A stretch of 64,000 nt of DNA from Streptomyces asiaticus (GTDB lineage Bacteria > Actinomycetota > Actinomycetes > Streptomycetales > Streptomycetaceae), in contig NZ_JAGSHX010000006.1 of NCBI RefSeq assembly GCF_018138715.1, forward strand, positions 9,672,001 to 9,736,000. Reading direction: 5' to 3'. Numbering within the stretch: position 1 is the stretch's first letter; each line of letters starts with the position of its first letter. The position numbers and the translations under genes were made by a program. Of this stretch, positions 55,616-64,000 are shown piece by piece. Below the pieces are notes generated by a model. That model searched no databases. It worked only from the letters and a program-made list of their open reading frames with translations, and was not told the DNA's origin.

Positions 55616-57883
55616 ATGACCAACGCCTCTCCTCATTCGCCGCCCATGAGCGGCACTTTTCAAGGCACGATCGGCACCACCTACGAGGAGTCGACTCCGT
55701 GGTGGCCCGAGCAGCAGACGCTTCCCGAGGACACGCCCAATGTCGTGGTCATCGTGCTCGACGACGTCGGCTTCTCCGATCTCGGCTGTTTCGGCTCGGA
55801 CATCGACACGCCGGCCATGGACGCCCTCGCCACCGGTGGCCTTCGCTACGCGAACTTCCACACCACCACGCTGTGTTCGCCGACCCGTGCCTCCCTGCTG
55901 ACCGGCCGGAACCACCACTCCGTCGGCATGCGGATGCTGTCCAACTTCGACACCGGCTTCCCCAGCGGGCGCGGACAGATCACCAAGGCCGCCGCGATAC
56001 TGCCCGAGGTGCTGCGCGACAACGGCTTCAACACCATGGCCGTGGGCAAGTGGCATCTGGCGCCGATGGAGCAGACCACCGCGTCCGGGCCGTACACCCA
56101 GTGGCCGCTGTCCCGCGGATTCGAGCGCTACTACGGATTCCTGGAAGCCGAGACGGACAGCTTCTATCCGGAGCTGTTCTACGACAACCACGCGGTGGAT
56201 CCGCCGAAGAGTCCGGAAGAGGGCTATCACCTCAGCGAGGACCTGGTCGACCGGGCGATCGAATTCGTCACGGATCAGACGTCGGTCACTCCGGACAAGC
56301 CCTTCTTCATGTATCTGGCGTTCGGCGCGGCGCACGCCCCGCACCAGGCTCCCCAGGAATACCTGGAGAAGTACCGGGGCCGGTTCGACCACGGCTGGGA
56401 CGTCGAGCGCGCCACCAGGCACGCCCGCCAGATCGAACGGGGCATCCTGCCGGAGGGCACCGGACTGGCGCCGCACAACCCCGGGGTCCTTCCCTGGGAC
56501 GAGCTGTCGGACGACGAGAAGAAGCTGTCCGCACGCCTCCAGGAGGCCTATGCGGCGATGGTCGACCACACCGACCACCACATCGGCCGGCTCATGGAGT
56601 TCCTGGAGCAGGTGGGCCAGATGGAGAACACCATCACCATCCTGCTCTCGGACAACGGAGCCAGCCAGGAAGGCGGGCAGAAGGGTTCGCTCAACCCCAC
56701 CGCCTTCCAGAACGGGATCTCCGAGGACTTCGAGGAGATGCTGGTGCGGATCGATGAGATCGGCACCACGCGCGCCCATGCCAACTATCCCTGGGGCTGG
56801 GCACAGGCGGGAAACACGCCGTTCAAGCGCTACAAGCAGAACACCCACGAAGGCGGTGTCCGCTGCCCGCTCATCGTGAACTGGCCCCGGGGACTGCCGC
56901 GCACCGGCGAGATCAGGCAGCAGTTCCACCATGTCAACGACATCGCCCCGACCCTGTTCGAACTGCTCGGTCTGCAGGCTCCTGAGGTCTTCAACGGCAT
57001 CCCGCAAATGCCGATCCACGGTGTCAGCATGACCTACACCTTCGACCAGCCGACCGCGCCGACGCGCAAGGAAGCCCAGTACTTCGAGATGTTCGGGCAC
57101 CGCGCGATCTGGCACGACGGCTGGAAGGCCGTCGCCTTCCACCAGCGCGGATCGTCCTTCGACGATGATCAGTGGGAGCTCTACCACCACGACACCGACT
57201 TCTCCGAATGCCGCGACCTGGCGCGGGAGCGGCCCGAGCAACTCCAGAAGATGATCTCCCGCTTCTGGGTGGAGGCGGGGAAGTACGATGTGCTGCCGCT
57301 GGACGACCAGGGATTCGCCCTCCGGGCGAAGATTCCGCGTCCCGGCTCTCCGCGCAAGCGCACCACCTTCACCTACTACCCCGGCATGGCCCATCTGCCC
57401 GGCGCCGCGGTGCCACCGGTGATGAACCGCGCGCACCGCATCACCGCGTTCGTCGACCGGGACGCCACCTCGGACGAGGGCGTCCTGGTGTCCCTGGGCA
57501 ACATCAGCAGCGGATACGTCCTGTACGTCAAGGACAACCGGCTGGTCTACGAGTACAACTTCCTCGGCACCCGGTACGCGGTGACCTCGACGGAAGAACT
57601 CCCGACCGGCCCGGCGGAGCTGACCTTCGAGTTCGTCAAGACCGGTGACAGGCAGGGTGTCGGACACCTGTACGTGTCGGGAAAGCCGGTCGGCTCCGAG
57701 GCCATTCCACAGGTCCTCCCGCACTTTTTCGGATGGCAGGGCCTCGACGTCGGCCGGGACACCCTGTCGCCCTCCTCACCCAGCTACGAGGGCGAGTTCG
57801 CGTTCACCGGAGGGTTCGAGAAGCTCGTCTTCACGGTCGCGCCGGACGAGGAGAGCACGGAACCCTTCGAGCGGATCGACTGA
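55616..57883 (+). CDS. Sulfatase (arylsulfatase/alkyl-type I)
   Basis: The 755-residue protein has the core motif TLCSPTRASLLTGR, with Cys87 the residue turned into formylglycine and Arg91 in the same motif, and VVVIVLDDVGFSDLGCFGSDIDTPAMDALA with the metal-binding Asp pair. It lacks a signal peptide, so it is probably cytosolic, unlike many sulfatases. The C-terminal 200 residues (from about RAHRITAFVDRDATSDEGVLVSLGNISSGY) form a beta-sheet region of the kind found at the end of this subfamily. The ATG has AGGAG upstream. The substrate may be an aryl or alkyl sulfate. Confidence 0.94.
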   Translation: MTNASPHSPPMSGTFQGTIGTTYEESTPWWPEQQTLPEDTPNVVVIVLDDVGFSDLGCFGSDIDTPAMDALATGGLRYANFHTTTLCSPTRASLLTGRNHHSVGMRMLSNFDTGFPSGRGQITKAAAILPEVLRDNGFNTMAVGKWHLAPMEQTTASGPYTQWPLSRGFERYYGFLEAETDSFYPELFYDNHAVDPPKSPEEGYHLSEDLVDRAIEFVTDQTSVTPDKPFFMYLAFGAAHAPHQAPQEYLEKYRGRFDHGWDVERATRHARQIERGILPEGTGLAPHNPGVLPWDELSDDEKKLSARLQEAYAAMVDHTDHHIGRLMEFLEQVGQMENTITILLSDNGASQEGGQKGSLNPTAFQNGISEDFEEMLVRIDEIGTTRAHANYPWGWAQAGNTPFKRYKQNTHEGGVRCPLIVNWPRGLPRTGEIRQQFHHVNDIAPTLFELLGLQAPEVFNGIPQMPIHGVSMTYTFDQPTAPTRKEAQYFEMFGHRAIWHDGWKAVAFHQRGSSFDDDQWELYHHDTDFSECRDLARERPEQLQKMISRFWVEAGKYDVLPLDDQGFALRAKIPRPGSPRKRTTFTYYPGMAHLPGAAVPPVMNRAHRITAFVDRDATSDEGVLVSLGNISSGYVLYVKDNRLVYEYNFLGTRYAVTSTEELPTGPAELTFEFVKTGDRQGVGHLYVSGKPVGSEAIPQVLPHFFGWQGLDVGRDTLSPSSPSYEGEFAFTGGFEKLVFTVAPDEESTEPFERID

Positions 57884-57911
57884 CCCGCTCCCGTTCGCCA
57901 AGAACGTGAAG

Positions 57912-57956
57912 AAGCCCCCGCCCGGCAACGGCTCGTCCATTGCCGGGCGGGGGCTT
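57912..57956. terminator. Strong bidirectional terminator, 17-bp hairpin
   Basis: 57912-57928 pairs perfectly with 57940-57956 (11-base loop), beginning AAGCCCCCGCCC. It ends in a short T-run on one side and an A-run on the other, and it separates the convergent sulfatase and SDR genes. Confidence 0.93.
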
Positions 57957-57972
57957 TGGGCCCGACGGCCAG

Positions 57973-58770
57973 TCAGCTGGGCGGCGTGTAGCGCCCGTCG
58001 ATCGCCGTCCAGCCCCCGTCCACGAAGAGCTGGCTCCCGGTGACGAAGGACGAGGCGTCCGACGCGAGGTAGACGACAGCGCCGGCCAGCTCGTCGGGAC
58101 GGGACCAGCGACCCAGGGCGCTCTTGGTCGCATAGGCATCCGACCACTCCGGCACGGCCCTGATCTGCGCGGTCAGCGGTGTGTCCACGACGCCCGGGGC
58201 GACGGCGTTCGCCCGTACGCCCGATGGGCCCAGCTCGGCCGCCGCGGTCCGCAGCAGCTGGACGAGCCCGGCCTTCGTGGCCGCGTACACCCCCTGGCCC
58301 GGCTCGACGGCCACCGCGCGGATCGAGCTGAAGCCGATGATGCTTCCCCTGCCGCGTTCGGCCATGCCACGGCCGAACGCCCGCACCAGGTCGAAGGACG
58401 CGCGCAGGTTGAGCGACACGACCCGCTCGAATTCCTCCGCCGTGTAGTCGAGCAGCGGCTTGCGCACGTTCGTCGCGGCGGTGAAGACGAGCACGTCGAC
58501 GGGTCCGAGCTCCGCGGCGGCATGCGCGACCGCGTCGCCGTCGAGCACGTCGAGGGCATAGGCCGAAAGACCCGGCCCCATCGACGCCGACTCCTCGGCC
58601 GCCGTCAGGTCGCGGTCGGCACACACCACTGTGGCGCCGTGCGCGGCGAGGGCCAGGGCGCTCTCCCGGCCGATTCCGCTGCCCGCGCCCACCACGACGG
58701 CCTTGCGGCCGTCGAGCCGGAAGAGGCGGGAGTACGCGTCCACCGCATCGGTGCGGTCCTTTGTGTGCAT
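57973..58770 (-). CDS. Short-chain dehydrogenase/reductase
   Basis: The 265-residue protein has the classical SDR glycine motif AVVVGAGSGIGRESALALAA, CADRD, catalytic Ser in IIGFSSIRAVA, and YAATKAGLV with the Tyr/Lys pair; it ends with GAVVYLASDASSFVTGSQLFVDGGW. It would oxidise or reduce a secondary alcohol. ATG at 58770. It is the last gene of the minus-strand unit with the aldehyde dehydrogenase (5-bp gap). Confidence 0.92.
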   Translation of the reverse strand: MHTKDRTDAVDAYSRLFRLDGRKAVVVGAGSGIGRESALALAAHGATVVCADRDLTAAEESASMGPGLSAYALDVLDGDAVAHAAAELGPVDVLVFTAATNVRKPLLDYTAEEFERVVSLNLRASFDLVRAFGRGMAERGRGSIIGFSSIRAVAVEPGQGVYAATKAGLVQLLRTAAAELGPSGVRANAVAPGVVDTPLTAQIRAVPEWSDAYATKSALGRWSRPDELAGAVVYLASDASSFVTGSQLFVDGGWTAIDGRYTPPS

Positions 58771-58775
58771 GGTCC

Positions 58776-60269
58776 TCACGGCTTCTGTGTCGTCGGGCGG
58801 ATCACTGCCATACGGGTGACAGTGAGCTCTTCGATGGCGAACCTCGGGCCTTCCCGTCCGGCCCCGGAGTCCTTCACGCCGCCGTACGGCATGACGTCGG
58901 AACGGAAGCCGGGAACCTCGTTGACGACCACTCCGCCCACCTCCAGACGGTCGAGAGCGGTGAACGCCGTGTCCAGGGCGCTGGTGTAGACGCTCGCGTG
59001 CAGTCCGTAGCGCGAGTCGTTGACCAGGTCGAAGGCCGTCTCCAGATCGGGGACGGACCGTACCGCGACCACCGGGCCGAAGATCTCCTCCTCCCAGACG
59101 GGGAGGGCGCGGTCCGCGTCGAGCAGCACGGTGGGCTCGATCACCCCGTCGGCGACCCTGCCTCCGGCCACCAGCGACGCCCCGGCCTCCACCGCCTCTT
59201 CGAGCCACGCGCAGACCCGCTCGGTCGAGCGCTTGTCGATAAGTGCCGAGACCCTCGTCGCCGGATCGCGGGGATCGCCCACCGCCACCTGGGCCACCCG
59301 CTCCGTCAAACGGGCCACGAACTCCTTGCGCACGGCGTCCACCACGATGACCCGCTGCACGCTGATGCACGCCTGGCCCGACGCGTAGTACCCGCCGCGC
59401 ACCACCGCGTCGGCGGCGGCGTCGAGGTCGGCGTCGGCGGCCACCACCAGGGCGGCGTTGGAGCCGAGTTCGAGCAGCACCTTGGTGGGTGCCGCGTCCC
59501 GGGCGATCCGGTGGCCCACGGCCGCCGAACCGGTGAAGGACACCGCCCCGATCCGGCGGTCGGTGGTCAGCGCGGCGCCCACTTCGGGCCCGCCGGTCAC
59601 CAACTGCACCGCGGCCTGCGGTGCGCCACCCGCGCGCAGGGCCTCGCGCAGGAGGTGCACCAGCCACAGGGTGGCCAGCGGCGTCTGCGGGGCGGGCTTG
59701 GCGATGATCGGGCAGCCGGCGGCCAGCGATGGCGCTATCTTGTGCGCGGCGAGTAGCAGTGGGTAGTTGAAGCCCGCGATGCCCACCACCACGCCGATCG
59801 GCTTGCGGGTCCAGAAGCCGAGCAGCCCCTCGCCCGACGGCAGCAGGTCCAGCGGGACGGTTTCCCCGTGCAGCCGTGCCACTTCCTCCGCCGCCGTCAG
59901 CAGCGTCAGCAGGGTGCGGTCCACCTCGACACGGCAGTCGACCAGCGGTTTGCCGGTCTCCAGGACCAGGAGCCGCTCGAAGTCGGCACGCCGGGAGGCG
60001 ACCGCTTCGTGCGTCGCGAGCAGTGCCGCTCTGCGGGTGTGCGAGGGGAGTCGCCCGACCCGCTCGCGGACCGCGACGGCCACGTCCAGTGCGCGGCGTG
60101 CGAGGGCGGTGTCCCCGACCGGCGCCCGCGCGACGAGCGTCCCGTCGTAGGGGAAGCGGACGTCCTCGACGGCGGGCGCCGCCACCCAGTGGTCACCGAT
60201 GGGAAGTCCCTCGGGAAACTGCCCCACCACGGGGCTTTCGCCGGTGTCGGGTTCGGCATGGGTCGTCAC
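58776..60269 (-). CDS. NAD(P)-dependent aldehyde dehydrogenase
   Basis: This 497-residue protein of the ALDH family has GIAGFNYPLLLAAHKIAPSLAAGCPIIAKPA, VSFTGSAAVGHRIAR, the Glu of LLELGSNAALVV, the nucleophile Cys in ASGQACISVQRV, and EEIFGPVVAVRSVPDLETAFDLVNDSRYGL. It may oxidise the aldehyde that the SDR gene's reaction yields. GTG at 60269 with AGGAG upstream overlaps the ABC ATPase stop. Confidence 0.93.
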   Translation of the reverse strand: MTTHAEPDTGESPVVGQFPEGLPIGDHWVAAPAVEDVRFPYDGTLVARAPVGDTALARRALDVAVAVRERVGRLPSHTRRAALLATHEAVASRRADFERLLVLETGKPLVDCRVEVDRTLLTLLTAAEEVARLHGETVPLDLLPSGEGLLGFWTRKPIGVVVGIAGFNYPLLLAAHKIAPSLAAGCPIIAKPAPQTPLATLWLVHLLREALRAGGAPQAAVQLVTGGPEVGAALTTDRRIGAVSFTGSAAVGHRIARDAAPTKVLLELGSNAALVVAADADLDAAADAVVRGGYYASGQACISVQRVIVVDAVRKEFVARLTERVAQVAVGDPRDPATRVSALIDKRSTERVCAWLEEAVEAGASLVAGGRVADGVIEPTVLLDADRALPVWEEEIFGPVVAVRSVPDLETAFDLVNDSRYGLHASVYTSALDTAFTALDRLEVGGVVVNEVPGFRSDVMPYGGVKDSGAGREGPRFAIEELTVTRMAVIRPTTQKP

Positions 60270-61147
60270 GGTCGGTACTCCTGGTTGAGGTCGGCCGCCG
60301 ACACTCCGGACAGTGCCTTGCCCAGCGTCGGAACGGCGGCGATCAGCCTGCGTGTGTAGGCATGCTGTGGGTCCTCGTACACCTGCTCCGTGGATCCGGT
60401 CTCCACGATCTGCCCGGCGTGCATGACCGCGACCCGGTCGCACACATGGCGGACCACGGACAGGTCGTGGGAGACGAAGACCAGCGTGAGGGACAACTCG
60501 TCGACCAGGTCGGCGATGAGGTTGAGCACCTGGGCCCGTACGGACACGTCCAGGGCGCTCACCGGCTCGTCGGCCACGATGATCTTCGGGCGGGGGGCGA
60601 GGGCGCGCGCGATCGAGATGCGCTGCCGCTGGCCACCGGAGAACTGGTGCGGATACCGGTTCGCCGCGTCGGCTCGCAGGCCGACGGCCTCGAGCAACTC
60701 GGCCACCCGCTCCCGGCGGTCCCCATGCCCCTGTGCCACGAGTGGCTCGGCCACGATGTCGCCCACGCGCATGCGCGGGTCCAGCGAACTCATCGGGTCC
60801 TGGAACACGAGCTGGAGCCGTTCGCGGACGAACTTCAGCTGTCTCTCCCGGAGCCCGGTGATGTCCCGGCCGTCGATCGCGACGCTGCCGCTGGTGGGGC
60901 GGTCGAGCCCGGCCAGGATCCGCAGCAGGGTCGACTTGCCGCACCCCGACTCGCCCACGATGCCGAACCGCTGCCCCTGGGGGACGGCGAAGCTGACGCC
61001 GCGCAGGGCGTGCACCGGCGGGCTGGAGCGGCGCAGTGAGGTACGAGGCCGTTGGTAGACGCGCGTGACGTCGCGGACGCTGATGGCGTCCACGGGGCCG
61101 GTCCGCGGCCCGGGCGCGAGGGGGGCGCTGGTCGGCTGCTCAGCCAC
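60266..61147 (-). CDS. Dipeptide/oligopeptide-type ABC importer ATPase (DppF-like)
   Basis: The 293-residue protein has Walker A in IVGESGCGKSTLLRILAG, signature [16 protein letters not shown], Walker B in IIVADEPVSALD, H-loop SHDLSVVRHVCDRVAVMHAG, and the C-terminal peptide-transporter-type YTRRLIAAVPT region. It would power import of peptides, nickel, or other solutes such as sulfate esters or sugars. It follows DppD-like ATPase with an 8-base overlap. Confidence 0.92.
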   Translation of the reverse strand: MAEQPTSAPLAPGPRTGPVDAISVRDVTRVYQRPRTSLRRSSPPVHALRGVSFAVPQGQRFGIVGESGCGKSTLLRILAGLDRPTSGSVAIDGRDITGLRERQLKFVRERLQLVFQDPMSSLDPRMRVGDIVAEPLVAQGHGDRRERVAELLEAVGLRADAANRYPHQFSGGQRQRISIARALAPRPKIIVADEPVSALDVSVRAQVLNLIADLVDELSLTLVFVSHDLSVVRHVCDRVAVMHAGQIVETGSTEQVYEDPQHAYTRRLIAAVPTLGKALSGVSAADLNQEYRP

Positions 61148-62192
61148 GGCCGGCCTCCTGGTTCATGGGGGTGCCGGTCCGGTGCGCGCCGCTCCCGGGC
61201 ACCGGGTGGAAGCAGGCGTAGCCGGAGTCCGGCCCGGTCGGCACCCATTCCGGTCGGGTGGCGCACACGTCGGTCGCGTGATCGCATCTGTTTCTGAACA
61301 CGCATCCGGCGGGGAACCGGCCGGCCGGCGGAACGGACCCGCGGATCGTGGCCAGCCGGCCGCGGTCGTCGACCACGGTCAGATCCGACGCGCCGATCAG
61401 ACCCTGTGTGTAGCGGTGCCGGGGCCGGGTGAACACCTCCCGGACCGGGCCGGACTCGACCAGCCGCCCGCCGTACATGACCATGACCCGCTCGCAGACG
61501 GTCGCCACCACGGCCAGGTCGTGGGTGATGAAGAGCATGGCCGACCTGCGCTCCTGGACACCTCGCACGACCAGGTCGAGCACCCGCGCCTGCACCGTGA
61601 CATCGAGCGCGGTGGTGGGCTCGTCGCAGACCAGGAGGGCGGGGTCGTTCGCGAGGGCGATGGCCAGCACCACCCGCTGCCGCTGGCCCCCGGAGAACTG
61701 GTGCGGATAGGCCCGTGCGGCGGCCTCCGGGTCGGGAAGCCCCACCTGGGCGAGGAGTTCCACGGCGGCGGTGTGGGCGGACGCGCGGTCGGGCCTGGTC
61801 CGGTGGATCAGCAGCACCTCGGCGATCTGCCGCCCGACCCGCATCGTGGGGTTCAGAGCGGTCATGGGCTCCTGGAAGACCATGGCGAGCTCCTTGCCCC
61901 GCACTCGGGACATCCGCGCCTCGTCGGCACCCACCAGGTCATGGCCGACTCCGGCGAGCCGTACCGAACCCGAGGCCCGCAGCCCCTCGGGGAGCAGGCC
62001 CATGACGCTCAGCGCGGTCAGCGACTTGCCCGACCCGGACTCACCGATCAGGCCGACCCGTTCGCCCGCCCGGATGGTGAAACCGACGTCCTCGACGAGC
62101 TTGCGCCCGCCCACCGCGACGTCGAGGTTCCGCACGGTCAGCACGTCGTCATGGGCTGCGGCGGCCGGTCCCGTCTCAGGTACCGGGGTCAT
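61140..62192 (-). CDS. Dipeptide/oligopeptide-type ABC importer ATPase (DppD-like)
   Basis: The 350-residue protein has Walker A in [36 protein letters not shown], signature [15 protein letters not shown], Walker B in [12 protein letters not shown] and [21 protein letters not shown]. The C-terminal [17 protein letters not shown] motif with its Cys residues matches the zinc- or Fe-S-like element of DppD-type ATPases. It overlaps the permease gene. Confidence 0.92.
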   Translation of the reverse strand: MTPVPETGPAAAAHDDVLTVRNLDVAVGGRKLVEDVGFTIRAGERVGLIGESGSGKSLTALSVMGLLPEGLRASGSVRLAGVGHDLVGADEARMSRVRGKELAMVFQEPMTALNPTMRVGRQIAEVLLIHRTRPDRASAHTAAVELLAQVGLPDPEAAARAYPHQFSGGQRQRVVLAIALANDPALLVCDEPTTALDVTVQARVLDLVVRGVQERRSAMLFITHDLAVVATVCERVMVMYGGRLVESGPVREVFTRPRHRYTQGLIGASDLTVVDDRGRLATIRGSVPPAGRFPAGCVFRNRCDHATDVCATRPEWVPTGPDSGYACFHPVPGSGAHRTGTPMNQEAGRG

Positions 62193-63067
62193 CGGCGGTC
62201 CTCCAGCTTGGGGTCGAAACGGTCACGCAGGCCGTCACCGAGCAGGTTGAATCCGAGCACCGCCACCGCGATCGCGACGCCCGGAAACACGGCGAGCCGG
62301 GGGGCGGACGACAGCATCTCCTGGCTCTCCTGCAGCATCCGGCCCCAGGACGGTGTGGGGGGCGGGGTTCCGAAGCCGAGGAACGACAGCGCGGCTTCGG
62401 CGAGTACGGCGATGGCGAAACCGACCGACGCCTGCACGATGACGAGACTGCTGACGTTGGGCAGGACGTGCCGCAGGCCGATCGCGAACGGCCCGCGGCC
62501 CGCCGCGCGCGCGGCGATGACGTATTCGGTCCGCATCACCTGGAGCGTGCCGCCGCGGATCAGCCGGGCGAAATTGGGGATGGACGCGATGCCGATGGCG
62601 ACCATCGCGACCAGCGTGCTGGCGCCGTACACGGCGGCGAACATGATGGCCAGCAGGAGCGCCGGGAAGGCGAGAAGCAGGTCGTTGCCGCGCATCAGCA
62701 GCTCGCCCAACCAGCGGGGCGCCATTCCGGCGACGATGCCGAGGGGCACTCCGACCAGGGCGGCCACCCCTACCGCCACGAAGCCGACGAAAAGCGTGGT
62801 GCGTGAGCCCATCAGGATCTGGCTGAACACGTCGCGGCCAAATTTGTCCGTGCCGAACCAGTACTCCGCCGAAGGCTCTTGCAGCCGCGCCGAGGGGTTC
62901 ACCAGGGTCGGGTCGTGCGGGGTCCATACGAAGGACAGCAGCGCCATGCCGAGCACGAGCGCGACGATGAGACCGCCCACCAGGAGGCTGCCCGTGATCG
63001 GGCGCCGCCGCCGGCGGCCGTCGGGCACCGCGGACGCGACGGCGGCTTCCGTGTCCAGAGCACTCAT
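62189..63067 (-). CDS. ABC importer permease (DppC-like)
   Basis: The 292-residue membrane protein has TM helices (GSLLVGGLIVALVLGMALLSF, TTLFVGFVAVGVAALVGVPLGIVAGM and others), DKFGRDVFSQILMGSRTTL and the conserved permease loop EYVIAARAAGRGPFAIGLRHVLPNV. ATG at 63067, overlapping the DppB-like stop. Confidence 0.92.
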   Translation of the reverse strand: MSALDTEAAVASAVPDGRRRRRPITGSLLVGGLIVALVLGMALLSFVWTPHDPTLVNPSARLQEPSAEYWFGTDKFGRDVFSQILMGSRTTLFVGFVAVGVAALVGVPLGIVAGMAPRWLGELLMRGNDLLLAFPALLLAIMFAAVYGASTLVAMVAIGIASIPNFARLIRGGTLQVMRTEYVIAARAAGRGPFAIGLRHVLPNVSSLVIVQASVGFAIAVLAEAALSFLGFGTPPPTPSWGRMLQESQEMLSSAPRLAVFPGVAIAVAVLGFNLLGDGLRDRFDPKLEDRR

Positions 63068-63999
63068 GACGCACCCACCCTGAGCCGCGGGTCGATCACC
63101 AGGTAGATGAGATCCACCAGGAAGTTCACAAGCAGCACCGCCATTGCGATGATCATGACCACGTCCTGCACCAGGATGAGGTCCCGGTTGGAGACGCTGT
63201 CCAGCAGCAGGCTTCCGAGCCCGGGGATGACGAAGACCCTCTCGATGACGACGGCGCCCACCAGCAGTGTGGCGAGGTGCAACCCCAGGACGGTGACCAC
63301 GGGCACCGCCGCGTTCCGCAGGCCGTGCCGCAGCAGCGCCTGCGTCGGGCGCAGTCCCTTGGCACGAGCGGTGCGCAGGTAGTCCTCCCGGAGGACGTCG
63401 AGCACGGCGCTGCGGACATAGCGGGTGAGCATTGCTCCCTGCACCAATCCGAGGGACAGCGCGGGCAGCACGAGTTGCTTGAGGAACAGGACCGGATCCT
63501 GCGCCGGGGGCGTCCAGCCGTTCGCCGGCAGCCACCCGAGCCCCACCGCGAACACGGTGATCAGGAGGATGCCCGCGAGGAATGCCGGGACGGCCACCCC
63601 GACCTGGGACAGGGCCGAGAGAATGAGCCCGGACGGCCTGCGGTGCCGCACGGCCATGAGCGTGCCCATGGGGATCGCCAGGATGCAGGCGAGCACCATC
63701 CCGGCGCCGACGAGCCACAGGGTGACCTGGAGGCGGTCGGCGATCTGCGGGCCGATCTGCGCGTGTGAGACGTACGAGGTTCCCGGATCGAAGGTCACCA
63801 GTCCGCGTACCCAGCTCAGGTACTGGGTCACGAGCGGCCGGTCGAGCCCGAACTGCTCGCGCAACTGCGCCACGGCCGAATCCGACGCGCTGGTGCCGAG
63901 GGCGACGCGGGCCGGATCCCCTGGCAGGATCGCCATGAACGCGAACACCAGGACGGAGCTCACGACGAGGCTGGCCAGGAGGATCGCGATCCGCTGCAC
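63064..63999 (-). CDS. ABC importer permease (DppB-like), possibly running off the window
   Basis: At least 311 residues: LPGDPARVALGTSASD, LREQFGLDRPLVTQYLSWV, TM helices, and the permease loop REDYLRTARAKGLRPTQALLRHGLRNAAVPVV. The frame begins at a GTG at the right edge, and homologues usually have a few more N-terminal residues, so the true start may lie beyond it. The solute-binding protein gene is probably upstream of the window. Confidence 0.9.
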   Translation of the reverse strand: MQRIAILLASLVVSSVLVFAFMAILPGDPARVALGTSASDSAVAQLREQFGLDRPLVTQYLSWVRGLVTFDPGTSYVSHAQIGPQIADRLQVTLWLVGAGMVLACILAIPMGTLMAVRHRRPSGLILSALSQVGVAVPAFLAGILLITVFAVGLGWLPANGWTPPAQDPVLFLKQLVLPALSLGLVQGAMLTRYVRSAVLDVLREDYLRTARAKGLRPTQALLRHGLRNAAVPVVTVLGLHLATLLVGAVVIERVFVIPGLGSLLLDSVSNRDLILVQDVVMIIAMAVLLVNFLVDLIYLVIDPRLRVGAS

Positions 64000-64000
64000 T

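Overview
The window is about 71% GC, with GTG/TTG starts, strong third-position GC bias and many 4-base ATGA/GTGA gene overlaps. The protein families (PAT-like acetyltransferase/CoA ligases, DUF1918, Acg-type nitroreductases, GH10/GH62 enzymes) point to a Streptomyces or close relative. It looks like an accessory (arm) region: a string of self-contained modules with few core genes. I saw no rRNA, tRNA, CRISPR array, insertion sequence or replication origin.

Layout. (1) 1-5.5 kb: edge of a natural-product cluster, with the C-terminus of a thioesterase domain, an epimerase/reductase, a FemAB/GNAT-like domain fused to a PLP aminotransferase, a cupin, and a divergent NodU/CmcH-type carbamoyltransferase. 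(2) 5.7-6.2 kb: a GNAT acetyltransferase that may be read from a leaderless transcript. (3) 6.4-16.5 kb: a group 3b-like NAD(P)-linked [NiFe] hydrogenase (beta, a cyclic-nucleotide-binding protein, gamma, delta, alpha, protease) followed by hypF, hypC, hypD and hypE. hypA and hypB are absent. A perfect 20-bp hairpin sits at the hypF start. (4) 16.6-27.8 kb: a stress/dormancy-like set of two CBS-BON proteins, a DUF1918-nitroreductase fusion, two universal stress proteins, PPK2, a PAT-like acetyltransferase/CoA ligase and a P-type cation ATPase.

(5) 27.8-32.8 kb: an electron-transfer operon (ferric-reductase-like membrane flavoprotein, FMN_bind protein, ApbE flavin transferase), divergent from an OmpR-type response regulator and a sensor kinase. 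Four phased operator half-sites lie between them. (6) 32.8-38.7 kb: a WD40-like protein, a GH10 xylanase with a CebR-type operator and the wreck of a fused GH62 domain, an ATP-grasp protein with a small membrane partner, decayed sequence, and a secreted AOC/dirigent-like protein with an apparent frameshift. (7) 38.7-45.7 kb: fumarase and malic enzyme, an NmrA-like reductase, a MarR regulator divergent from an NTF2-like protein, a toxin-antitoxin-like pair and a serine hydrolase.

(8) 45.9-54.3 kb: a minus-strand C-P lyase operon, phnF-G-H-I-(J::K fusion)-L-M, then an inositol-monophosphatase-family protein and a PhnZ-like diiron oxygenase, ending at a strong terminator. (9) 54.5-64 kb: a sulfate-ester module with formylglycine-generating enzyme and sulfatase on the plus strand. 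These converge, at a 17-bp terminator, on an SDR, an aldehyde dehydrogenase and a dipeptide-type ABC importer on the minus strand; the importer runs off the window.

The modules fit soil life: H2 metabolism and stress survival, redox sensing and electron export, xylan use, and scavenging of phosphorus from phosphonates and sulfur or carbon from sulfate esters. The least ordinary features are the PhnJ-PhnK fusion beside a PhnZ-like oxygenase, the GH10-GH62 deletion fossil, the hypF hairpin, the phased operator between the reductase and two-component genes, and the FemAB-aminotransferase fusion.
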